Shown: one piece after another, positions 10,690 through 20,748 of the stretch
How positions within the stretch are numbered: the stretch's first letter is position 1
Layout of the letters: each line of letters starts with the position of its first letter
Assembly (NCBI GenBank): GCA_014529385.2
Contig: CM043947.1
Location: forward strand, 131,711,891 to 131,770,390
Source: Adiantum capillus-veneris
Taxonomy: Eukaryota; Streptophyta; Polypodiopsida; Polypodiales; Pteridaceae
DNA: 58,500 bases
Direction of reading: 5' to 3'
The notes under the pieces: generated by a model
Databases searched by the model: none
What the model was told of the DNA's origin: nothing
Seen by the model: only the letters and a program-made list of their open reading frames with translations
Program-made: the position numbers and the translations under genes

Positions 10690-13320
10690 CTAAGTTTCCA
10701 AAGGATGGTTCAGTTAGGGCCACATGCAAATTGCAACTTGTGCATAGTGATGTTTGTGGGCCCATGCAAACTCCGTCCTTGGGCAATTACCTGTACTTCG
10801 TGACTTTCATTGATGATTACTCCAGACATGCATGGGTATTTCCGCTTAAAGCAAAGTCCGAAGTTTTTATGTGCTTCAATTAATTTCTGGCTATGGCTGA
10901 AAATGTATCGAAATGTACTATGGGTACCCTCCGTTCCGATCGAGGGGGGGAGTATATGTCTCATGAATTTAATGCATTTTTGGATAGTCGTGGGATAAAA
11001 CACCAACGTACACTGCCTTATACACCTCAGAAAAATGGTGTTGCTGAGAGGAAAAACAGGTCACTTACGGAAATGGCATGATGTACGGTCAAAAGTCAAG
11101 CTTTGCCGCATTCTTTTTGGCTTGGGGCCACCGTGTGTGCCACTTATGTACTTAACAGGTGTCCTACAAAAGCTTTGCAGTCTATTACTCCATATGAAGC
11201 ATGGCATGATAGAAAGCCTTCTATTGAGCACATGCATGTTTTTGGCTGTTTGACATATGCTTTGTTGCCACAAACACAACGCAAAAAATTGGATGATAAG
11301 GCTGTCAAATGTATTTTTGTTGGTTATAGTGCTGAAATCAAAGGTTACAAGTTGTATCATCCGCAAACAAAGTGTATTTTGGTTTCAGGGGATGTAGTGT
11401 TTCTGGAAGATTCTGTTCAGTCCTTGATGTCATGTACTAGAGACAATAATGTAAGTTCACAGGACATTTATGACACTTTGTTGCCTCTTTTCAGTGGTGG
11501 AAATATGAATGTAAATCCCAATGAGGCAAATGTACAGCCTATGGGGGTTTCAAAAAATGTTATAGATCAGCCTATTACTGATGCAGATGTACATGATGAA
11601 CTTGATGAGGAAAGGGCTGAAAATGAGCAGGCTAGAGGTATGCCAAAATGGCTGGTGCATACATTGCATGACAGTAAATTGGATGCACCTTTGTCTAGTC
11701 ATACTCATTCAGGCTCTCTCTCTCGCCGTGTATCTTATGCATTAGATTGTTATGCTTTGGCTGTGTCTAGCTTACATGAGGTTGAGGAACCTCTGTCTTT
11801 CAATGAAACACAAAATTCAAAAACTTGGATGGCTGCCATGCAATCAAAATATGATGCACTTATAGAAAATGACACATGGACTTTATGTGATTTTCCCCCT
11901 GGTAAAAAGGCCATTGGTACGAAGTGGGTTTACAAGTTGAAACGCAAGACAGATGGTGAGATTGACGCCATAAGTCTTGACTTGTTGCAAAAGGTTATGC
12001 ATAGCAAAAAGGCATAGATTATGAAGAGACTTTTGCTCCCACTTGTCGTATGAATACGGTGAGTTTTCTATGTGCATTGGTAGCTCATTTTGGTTGGGAT
12101 GTACATCAATCAGACATTGTTACTACTTTCTTGAATGGTGAAATATTTGAGGAAGTTTATGTAACACAGCCTCGCGGTTTTGTCAAGAAAGGACAATAGG
12201 ACAAAGTGTGGAGATGTAAGAAGGCTTTGTATGGGTTGAAGCAATCTCCTCGTGCTTGGTATGAGAAAGCTGACACTCATTTGGTCAAACAAGGCTTTCG
12301 TAACAATTCAACGGAAAGCACATTGTATGTATAGAGTGAGGGTGATGTACTTCTCATTGTGGTTCTTTATGTCGATGATTTACTGATCACTGGACCAAAT
12401 GAGAGACACATTGCTAAATTTAAGGCTGATTTGAATGCTACTTTCAAGATGAAAGATTTGGGGCTGTTGCATCATTACTTGGGTATACAATTTAAGCAGT
12501 GTGATGGTGGTATTGCCTTGTGTCACATATAGAGACATTACTATGTAAGTTTGGACTTGAGGATTGCAAACCTATTGCCACTCCCATGGAATTTGGTTTG
12601 AATTTGAGTCTACATGATGCTGGTGATGCTGCTGATGTCACTCTTTACCAAACTGCTGTTTGGCTGCCTCATTTATGTATGCAACACAAGGTTGGATATT
12701 CACTTTGCAGTCTCACAGGTCAGTAGATTTATGCATAGCCCAGGTCTAAGCATTGGTAGTCTGTCAAGAGGTTTTTTTGCTACCTTAGTGGCACTTTACA
12801 TCTTGGCTTGTTTTATCCCAAGGGGGATCATTGCCGCCAGACTTGCATGCTTTTTCAGACTCAGATTGGGCTGGTTGTTTTGACACATGAGTGTCCACAA
12901 GTGGTTTTTGCTTCATGCTTGGCCGTTCATGTATATCATGGTTGAGCAAGAAGCAACCTAATGTGGCCACTTTGAGTTGTGAGGCTCAGTACAGGGCAGT
13001 CTTCACAGCTACAGTTGAGTGTGTATGGCTCAGATGCCTTATGGCTGATTTGGGTACTGGACATGACACTGCCAACACTATCTACACTGACAGTTAGAGC
13101 GCATTGGCAGTTGCGAACAAGGAACCCAGTTTTTCATGCTCGCACAAATCACATTGAGGTGCATTCCCACTATGTCAGGGAGAGGCTCTCAGCACGAGAG
13201 ATCGGCTTGGCTTATGTGCCAACACAGGACAACCTTGCAGATCTTTTCACAAAGGCATTGTCTCGTGAGAAGCTCGAAGCTTTCCACAAAGCTTTAGGCT
13301 TACTCCCCTTTGTGGACTGA
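10690..13320 (+). pseudogene. C1 copia integrase-RT-RNase H relic
   Basis: Integrase catalytic motifs are visible in order: HSDVCGP, LRSDRGGEY and NGVAERKN. Reverse transcriptase follows with WTLCDFPPGKKAIGTKWVY and LYVDDLLITG (near 12370). RNase H follows with STSGFCFMLG, KQPNVATLS and YTDS. Multiple stops (for example at 12016, 12333 and 13097) and frame changes make it inactive. The polyprotein end LGLLPFVD and stop lie at 13320, 75 bp before the LTR. Confidence 0.8.
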
Positions 13321-13395
13321 TCATGTCATTAGGGCATGGCACTTCCCTTTATTCATGTGCGAGCTCTCATTCACCGCATCACTCCAGGGGGGATT

Positions 13396-13622
13396 TGTTA
13401 CCATATACATGTGGTAGTGATGTGTGTGAACACACTAGGACTGCCAGGGCATTTTTTCCCTCTTTAGGAGGTTTTTTCCCCCGTGCATTGTATATACGCC
13501 CATCACTCTAGGGCTATCTATCTTTCCATTGCACACTAAGTAATACACTCTCTATTGTGTGCCTTGAGCTTCCTTCGTCTTCTCCAAGCTATGTTCGTTT
13601 CTCTGCAACCCTAATTCCAACA
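13396..13622 (+). repeat. C1 copia 3' LTR
   Basis: 227 bp, starts TGTTACCATATACATG and ends AATTCCAACA (TG...CA), preceded by a purine tract CCAGGGGGGATT. Nearly the same as both C2 LTRs. Confidence 0.85.
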
Positions 13623-13920
13623 GGAAGGGTCTCTTTGAGAATTTAGGTACAAGGCTAAAATTCTCTTCAGCCTATCATCCCAAACGGATGGCCAAAGTGA
13701 AATAGCTAACCTAAAAATTCTTGATCTACTAAAAGCTTATGTCACAGAAGTAAATCAAAAGTCCCAATGGGAGAAGTACTTACCCTTAGTGGAGTATGCT
13801 TACAATAACACTGTACATACTTCCACGGGAAAATCACCTTTTGAGGTGATAGAGGGAAGATAAAAAAGTCCCCTGCTACTCAAGGTACATGGGAAGATCT
13901 TGCAGATGAATATAGCCGAG
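13623..13920 (+). pseudogene. G2 pol fragment upstream of transposon copy 2
   Basis: Matches the late integrase region of G3 (FENLGTRL, SSAYHP, SPFEVIEGR) up to the codons for DEYSR, where transposon copy 2 begins. A stop after EGR and other lesions are visible. The reading resumes at 23803. Confidence 0.75.
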
Positions 13921-13953
13921 ACATTAGGGGAATTTTGAGGTCATTTTTGTGCC
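13921..13953. repeat. Left terminal inverted repeat, copy 2
   Basis: 33 bp that match the reverse complement of 23770-23802 with one T/C difference. Imperfect pairing extends inward to a TGTAGAGAGAGA word on both sides. Confidence 0.93.
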
Positions 13954-14301
13954 TTTTAGCGTGTAGAGAGAGAGTGGTCTCAACCAATGGTTGAAGAGCT
14001 TCCGTTACGGAACCTCTATTTTTGAAAACTCACAAAAAAAGCAAATATTCTATCTTTACCGCAACTTTGAGCTGGTAAATAGCAATGTAAACAAGTAAAA
14101 GTGCAAAGGCATTCAATAGCTGTCGCTTTTAGAAAGACGTACTTCTCATATTATATTGTTTTCATTTTGCACGTCGTCATCATAAAACAACGTTTGGATT
14201 CTATCTCATGATCTTTTCCAGATTTGAACCGTTTTTTGCACATTCTTCTTATTCTTCTCTTGAACTCAGGCTAAACTTCTCTGCTCATTTCTTTTTTCAC
14301 T
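13954..14301. other. Left subterminal region of copy 2
   Basis: Non-coding leader between the left TIR and the BAH gene. It has the TGTAGAGAGAGA motif shared with the right end near 13962-13973 and an AT-rich stretch with CATATTATATTG near 14148 that may act as a TATA region. No gene is seen. Confidence 0.4.
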
Positions 14302-15606
14302 ATGGAATCTTCATCACGATCAAAACGACCAAGAACTTCCATTGAAGCCATTGTCACTTACAACACGACTGATCAAATTGGAGAATGGATTCCAATAACT
14401 ATACACAAAGGAACGTGGATACTGATGCAACAGAACAAGAGAATAAAGTCTTCCACCAAAAACTCTTTCTTGGCGGGATGGAAGGGTATTGTTAAAGATT
14501 TCAGCTTTGGCGACAACAAAAAATCAATCAAAGAGGTGCTGGTGCAGCATGTGTACATGCATAAAGATCTGCATATTGACTCAGAGAGTTCTGCTTTGCC
14601 ATTACATAGACCAAACTGTAAGTCTCTTAACTTAAATTCTTATTTGTAATGCATGTTGTATAAGGTTATTTGTTGTACAGATTTGTATCCTTCAAACATT
14701 ATGGAATGGCAGCCAGTAGAATGTGTTATAAATATTCTGGATGTGTGTCATGGATCAATTGGTGAAGAAATATACAAGGAAAGGACTAAGGGTTCATTGG
14801 CAGAGAATGGAATATTCTTCTTTGACCATTATTATGTTCCACCTAGAAGGACTGGAGAACTTGGAGCCACAACCAAGCTAGACTTGCCTGATTTCAAAAG
14901 TGGAGAATGGTCACTCCCTAGCTCAAATACAAGTGAGGGCTACAGGTGCAAACTGTTTTGTGAGATTCAAAAGTGTTTGAAAGCAAACATAGCAAGCAAA
15001 CAGAGTAGAATTTCTATATTCATGCCCATTACAGTTTTTGTAGACTTCTTCTCTAATGCTGAAGTCAGAAAATCTAGAACAATGTTTTCAGTGAAGACTT
15101 TAGACTCAGCAAATGTACTTGAATTTGTGGATGAGGGTTGGAACACCAAAACAGTGAATGGAATCACTTGTAATGTGCAAGCTGGCTCAATTGCTTGCAA
15201 ATACATGATAGGGACAAAAAACTTCATTATGTCATTTTATTACAGAAGATGGCACTATGTTGGTGGTCAGCTAACTCCACTTGATCAAGACATGGAGGAC
15301 TTCATTGACAGCCCAATAGAAGACATTGATATATGGGTAAACAATGAGCATCTGTCAATTGTAAAGATAAGAGGCATGTGTAGCTTACATCAATTGAGAT
15401 TGGACCTGCAAAATGATGAAATTGAACTGCCCACAACATTCTGCTTTCAAATAAATGGTGGAAAGGTAACTGTTATCCCTAAAAGTCTCTTGTTCTCTTA
15501 TTGGTTCTTTATTTAACTTGGGCTGTTTTTGTAGGTATCAAAAAGGAATGAAAAGAGGCTACAGTGCAAGGACATCTTGGATGGCATTGTACATTTGGTG
15601 CCTTGA
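14302..15606 (+). CDS. BAH-domain protein of the transposon
   Basis: Three exons: 14302-14617, 14681-15465 and 15535-15606. The introns are GT-AG, total coding length is 1173 nt and the product is 390 residues with no internal stop. Residues about 27-130 read as a bromo-adjacent-homology domain: a GEWIPITIHKGTWILM strand, WKGIVKDF, an EVLVQHVYMHKDL stretch, then LHRPN..YPSNIMEWQPVECV, which fits the BAH signature NELFxSxxxDxxPxxxIxGKCxV. FFFDHYYVPP follows. BAH domains usually bind nucleosomes or modified histone tails, for example in ORC1, Sir3 and CMT3. The C-terminal 230 residues are unassigned. The reader assignment rests on pattern recognition, and binding to the element's own H3-like protein is speculation. 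It is the only gene at this end and is transcribed towards the H3-Ulp1 gene. Confidence 0.72.
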
Positions 15607-15630
15607 ACATCCTTTAAGGAAATTTTGTAA

Positions 15631-15720
15631 CACATGACCTGCAAGGATCTTATTTTGTATCACATGACCTGCAAGGATCTTGTTTTGTATCACATGACCT
15701 GCAAGGATCTTATTGAAATA
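15631..15720. repeat. 30-bp tandem repeat, three copies
   Basis: CACATGACCTGCAAGGATCT starts at 15631, 15661 and 15691, just past the BAH stop codon. It lies in the convergent 3' spacer. Confidence 0.9.
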
Positions 15721-15854
15721 AATATCTAAAAGGATCTTTATTTTGTTATTGAAATGCAACTTTTCCAAACATCAATGATTTTACTTCAATGATTTGATTT
15801 TGTAACAGAGTCTTAAAACAAGGTGATCAAAATGTATTCAATTTCAAATATTTG

Positions 15855-16080
15855 CAATTACATAGACAATTGGATACGAGTGGGCTATAGAATAGACAAT
15901 TGGATACAAGTGGGCTATAGAATAGACAATTGGATACAAGTGGGAAGCTTGATACAAGTGGGCTACAAAAAGCTTGATACAAGCTTGATACAAAAAGCTT
16001 GATACAAGCTTGATACAAAGGGCTATAGAATAGACAATTGGATACAAGTGGGAAGCTTGATACAAGTGGGCTACAAAAAG
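15855..16080. repeat. Mixed tandem repeats between convergent genes
   Basis: Irregular array of two alternating words, GACAATTGGATACAAGTGGG and AAGCTTGATACAAG, filling most of the 3' spacer between the BAH and H3-Ulp1 genes. Each has four or more copies. Confidence 0.85.
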
Positions 16081-18176
16081 CTAGAATAGTTTTCTGCCAG
16101 GAGTTTTCCTGTCCCTAGGGGTTGGTGCTTTTGCAGTGGGCTCTTTTGTCCTGGGAGATTTTCTTGTGGGCTCTTTGGCAGGAGGGCTTGAGGGCTGCTT
16201 CCTCTTTCTCTTATCATCCATCTCTTCACTTGCCTTTTCCTGCTCACCACTCTCTTCTTCCTCTTCACTTCCCTTTTCCTCTTCTAGTTTTGCTTTCCCC
16301 TTTGCCTTTTCTAGCTTTGCTTTCCCCTTCTCTTCAGCATCATCATCTTTAAATACCTCTTGCAGTCGTCCATTTGCTTCAATCATATACTTGATAATCT
16401 TTGCTCTTGTCAACCATACATGGTTCTCACTATAGCACTCTCTGTTGATCTATACAAGGCAATAGAAAGCAAGTTTTAGGAACAATAAAATGAGAAAAAA
16501 TACAGCTATCAAATATGAAATATGCTATACTTCTATATTCTGATTGTCATTGCAGTATATGAAGTCCAAGAGGAGCTTGGCATTTGTCACTACCCTCCAT
16601 CCACATGAATGGCTTTCAGGCTGGATTGGAACCTGCAACTCATTACATGTATTTATGGGAAAAAATATTTGAGGATAATCTATTGAAGTGAACAAAGCAT
16701 AAAGAATTCCAACCTTCACAACTGAAAATTGGATTTCAGTCAGCATCTTTGGCATGGGTGGAAAATTCTCCAGTGTCTCTATAAATCTTGTAGCAACACT
16801 GTCCAAAATTCTTTATTAAAGGTATGTGCTTGAGGTTCTGCTTGTGGTTTACAAAATGTGTCTGCTACTATACTTACAATTTTGCTTGACCATGTACTCC
16901 AGCAAGAGAATTGACAAAGTAGCATTTTCTTTTCACAATATCAATTGCAATTAAACTCCAATGTGAGCTATAAAAACAAGCCTCAGTTAGCCTTTTAACA
17001 TGAATTAGTAAATTCTCTTCACAAGGTGTAGGTAGGAAACTTACCTCTCATGATAAGGAATCAAGAAAATTTCACAGATTTCCAAGTCCACATGAATCAA
17101 TCACTTTGTGAGCTCTCTAATATTTGTCTCTGTCCTGAGAAAGTGGGAGATAGAAGGGTCTAAAAATTCCACCTTTTGTTGAAGGTCTGGCTCATATGTA
17201 TGCATCATTAACCTGGTACAAGATATTGTTATATAAAGAGTAACTGTTCTTGCTATAAACAAAAATACATAGGAAAACAAAAACAACCTAAGGCATGTGA
17301 TAAGGAGTGGAGAATTCATCTCCTTGGTCCAGTCCTTGAGAATTTCCAAGGTCTCAGAGTCAAGTGAATTGTAATCCTCCCTAGGATCCTCCTCACTGAA
17401 TAGAGCGACAACAAAACCAATAGGATTGACACTCCTCAAGAGGGGCACTAGTTGAGGTTCCAACAGGTCAAGCTCCTTTCTCTCTGCAATTTCCTTGTCT
17501 TCCTTTGCTCTCTTTTTCCTTTCCTTTTCCTCTTCTTCAGTAATCTCAACTACGCCTACTTCAGGCTCCTTGGGCTTCCTCCATGGAGGAATGTTGGAAT
17601 ATTAAAGGCCTTAATATCATGCATAGGGACAGGCTCCAACATTCTTGAAAACCTGTATCTCAGCCTCCTGAGAGTGATCATGTCTTTGTCCATCAAAGTA
17701 ACCCTATGGGCATGAGCTGCACAGATATAGGCATCTTGGAAAAGCTCAATCATAAAGTCCTCAGAAGCCTCCTGGATACATGCCAATGCAGTTTTAGTCC
17801 ACCTCATGTCAATCTTGTACTCCTCTGCAACTTGTCTGCATAGTCTTTGGAAGGGCAGTTTGGGAATTGCAAGATTGATGGCCTTTATGGCCTTCCTTAT
17901 CTCTCTTAGACATTTGACCCCCTGCTTGAACTTTCTCTTTGTAAGGAGAGGCTTAAGCTGCACTGGCTTGAAAGCTTTCCTCTGATGTGTAGTTTTTCTT
18001 TTGCTTGGTTGAGGGTTAGGTGTGCTTGGTTTAGGGTCCTTCCTCTGAGATGTGCTCTTCTTTGGTTTTGAAGTACCAGCTAAAGCTTTGCTAGGCTGAG
18101 CTTCTTCTTCATCTTTGGATAGAGGCTTATCAACCGGCTTATCAACCTTCCTTGCAGTCTTCTTGGTCCTTGCCAT
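16081..18176 (-). pseudogene. Histone H3-like / Ulp1 (C48) protease fusion, copy 2, mildly broken
   Basis: Inferred exons 18176-17288, 17212-17045, 16967-16878, 16810-16714, 16632-16531 and 16449-16081, all GT-AG. The start is at MARTKKTARK (an upstream MK is in frame). A Lys/Ser/Thr/Pro-rich tail of about 75 residues precedes the H3 fold (IPKLPFQRLCRQV, TLMDKDM). An acidic KERKKRAKEDKE linker leads to the C48 domain: SHWSLIAID (His), FVNSLAG (Asn for Asp), IQPESHSCGW (Gln and Cys). The C-terminus is a long Lys/Glu/Ser-rich tail ending GRKLF. Two lesions: adjacent near-identical 8-mers at 17588-17603 shift the frame, and an in-frame TGA at 17101-17103 replaces a Trp present in copy 1. The first-exon phase fits copy 1 only if 2 mod 3 bases are removed. 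The third exon is 90 nt in both copies. Confidence 0.82.
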
Positions 18177-19248
18177 CTTCAAAAGGGATAGGAATGATTG
18201 TTACACAACAAACATTAGTAAAAAAAGTAAACGATGTATATTTAGTGGCACACATTTCCGTACATAGTGGAACACATTGCGGTGACACCCCGTACGCGAA
18301 ATCACAAAGGGACCAATGTCCTCACACTTACGGTGATCGCGCACGGGGTAACGGAGCATTACACAGAGGCGGTGACACTTCGTACGCGAAATTGCGAAGG
18401 GAGCACAGTCCTCTCACTTACGAAATTCGCGCACGGGGTGACGGGAGTCCCAAGCGGTGAAAACCTCTTAAACCTCTTGAGACACATATTGTATGCATGG
18501 TGAAAATAGTGGCACACATTGCGGTACACATCGTAAACATGATCACACTTGTGGACATAGTGGAACACATTGCTTTGAAACTCCGTACGCGAAATGACAA
18601 AGGAGGCAAAGTCTTCTCACTTACGAATATCGCGCACGGTGTGACGGTCAAAGCGCCCGAAGTTTTGGGTTGTGGAAGTGCGAGAACCGGGTAAAACCTC
18701 CTTCAAAATGCGCTTAGTTTGGGCTCTGAGGAGGTTTATATAGGGTGCATGGCGCAAGTCCCTAGGCGCATAAAAACTAGCCATTGGACCAAACTTCGAG
18801 GCGGCAACCGATTTGCACACCCCCCGAGGCGGCGTTTTTGGCCATAAAAGGAACCTACCCAACCCGTTTTTTCGCTTATTGTCATTCACAAGGCTTCGAA
18901 ATTAAGCCTCCAACCCTCCAAGCGACACACCGCGACACCCGTGCGCGATTTTGGGGGACGTCAACCTCTTCCTAGCAATAGGAAATCGCGTACCAAGTGT
19001 CACTCTGTGCGCGTAGTTAGTGAGTGCCGAGTTTCTCTTAACTTCTCAAAGTTCGCATAGCAAGTGACAAACTTAGCATGTCACAATTTTATGTAATTCT
19101 TTTTTGCTTGCGCTTAATTTGTGCGCTTAATTTTCTTGACAATTTTATGCTTTTAATTTGTTTGTAGACTTGATATAAAGAAGGGTGGTTAATGTCTTGA
19201 TAGACTTCTCTTTTCTCTTTTTCAGCTGAGCATTTGTGGATTGTCATA
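17800..19248. promoter_or_regulatory. CpG-containing divergent promoter region, copy 2 (core 18177-19248)
   Basis: The spacer proper is 18177-19248, between the divergent H3-Ulp1 and unknown genes. The block 18240-18700 repeats a motif pair three times: CCGTACGCGAAAT, then about 30-40 bp later CTCACTTACG...CGCGCACGG, near 18290-18350, 18375-18440 and 18580-18645. Words such as GTGGCACACATTGCGGT recur between them. A TATATAGG/CCTATATAAACC box lies near 18736-18743 for the minus gene, and GATATAAAG near 19172 for the plus gene. The sequence is unlike copy 1, but the layout (CpG-rich repeats in the divergent spacer) is the same. Confidence 0.45.
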
Positions 19249-20742
19249 ATGGATACAGAGGATATACAAGAGACCGCTGATGGCAGGCTGATGTCTTTTC
19301 TTTACAAAGTTAATGAACTTACAAGATTTCAAAGTGTCAAACAGATTTTTAATGCTGCCTTTGATCTTCAAGCACTTGTGGATGGCTTCTCTACAAAAAT
19401 TAGTGACTTGAAAGAGATATATACAGAATTGATCAGAGATCACAGGCTTGACAATCTTGTTCATTTTGTTGATATATGCAAAGCAGGTAGCTTGTCAAGG
19501 ACAGGTATTGCAAAGAAGTGGTCAAGCCTTCATCCAGATTGGCAAAAGATCATAAAGCCTTGCAAATTTCATGGTAATATGCATTGCCAGTTGGTAGATT
19601 ATGACCTTGGACTTATCATTTTCTTCAGTGTACTCCCAACACCAGAGGGCAAAGAGATTACAAAGCAGATTTCCCAGGCTGAGGAGGACCAGGAGAAAGA
19701 GGAGATAGAGATGGAGTTCCATGAAGAGGAAGAGAAGCTACAAAGCACTGAGATGCTGGACATTGCAAAATTTAAAGCAGAAAACATCACTAAAGTGGAG
19801 AATGTTGACATTGAGGATGAAGATGTTGATCCTTTGCATTGCACAACAACATTTACCACATACAAAGTTAACAAAAAGGAATATGTTTTGCTGAATGACA
19901 TTCAACATCTTTTTGATCTAAGGGAAGATTATGCTTTGGCAGTTTTGGTTGAGTGGGGATCTAATGACATAGGATTTATTGATTACTCACCTTGCCCCTT
20001 AGCAGTCTTGGACACAGAGGCAGAAAATTTTATTGACAGCTCAAGTGTTGGAAAGCATGTGCAGGACATTGTTCTGAGATATGAGCAACAGGGTGTACCT
20101 TCTGAAGAGGAGTTCAATGAGATCCAGAAAAGGCTTAAAATAGAGCATATGGGAGAGGAAAAGACCAGAGATTATGAAGTAAGGCCAACTAGATCCATTG
20201 ATATATGGGAACCTGCCTTGTTTGAGGAGGATGAGTCTCCTAAGGTATGTTAATGACCATTTTGCCCTGTCTTATTAATGTGCTGAACAATTAACCAAGA
20301 CATATTTTTGCAGATTGAAATACTGGACACAGACAAATTCCTTGGCAGGGGGAAGGGTTCCAGACCCTTAAATTTAGGAAGGAACCAGAGCTTGGGACAC
20401 TTTCTTGGGAAGCTCAACAAAGAGACTGTCATTATATTCCATAACAAGTTTACAAGAGAACCATTGCTGCCAATGCTTGCAATTAAAGCACTTGCAAAGG
20501 TTGTTGGTTCATATCAGCTTCCTCCAGGGTTAGAGAAGTTAATATTGGTGGAAAAGGAGGAAGCCATCAGAATTTTTGGATTCTTCCCTGGCCTTATTGG
20601 TTCTAGAGCTGATTATTTTGCAACAATGGCATCCTATGTGCTTGCCCACTCTGGGGACCTCAAGAGACAAATGATAGGCTACAATAAGCAGAAGTTTCTG
20701 AAGTTTAGGGGTGAAGTTGATGTACCTTCATCAAAAGACTGA
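19249..20742 (+). CDS. Unknown conserved transposon protein, copy 2
   Basis: Two exons: 19249-20244 and 20314-20742 (GT-AG, phase 0), giving 474 residues without breaks. I chose the ATG at 19249 because copy 1 starts equivalently (MDPFN); an in-frame ATG five codons upstream is possible. The N-terminal half has a helical region, then an acidic Glu-rich stretch (about 145-195). A conserved core NKKEYVLLNDIQHLFDLRED follows, and the C-terminal exon carries GRGKGSRPLNLGRNQSLGHF. I recognise no domain. Conservation of both gene and intron position in two divergent copies argues that it is a required element protein. It is transcribed away from the CpG-rich spacer and ends six bases from the transposase stop codon, so the two genes converge almost end to end. 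Confidence 0.75.
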
Positions 20743-20748
20743 CTTTGC

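Larger units (their letters stand above)
10682..13622 (+). mobile_element. Ty1/copia retrotransposon C1, 5'-deleted
   Basis: The remaining part runs from the integrase core to the end of the 3' LTR (13396-13622). The sequence right after it (GGAAGGGTCTC) is gypsy G2 pol, which in G3 is contiguous with TTCT upstream. The left junction fuses with the G2 5' LTR, so the 5' LTR, gag and protease were removed by a deletion spanning both elements. Same family as C2 and C3. Confidence 0.8.

Noticed and set aside
15559-16065. Minus-strand open frames with repeats such as NKILAGHVIQ and YPIVYSIA
   Set aside because: Products of the 30-bp and mixed tandem repeats in the 3' spacer.
15631-16080. CRISPR-like array
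   Set aside because: Units are directly adjacent with no unique spacers, and the genome is eukaryotic.
18152-18975. Open frames in the spacer of copy 2
   Set aside because: They translate the CpG-rich repeat block; no conservation with copy 1.
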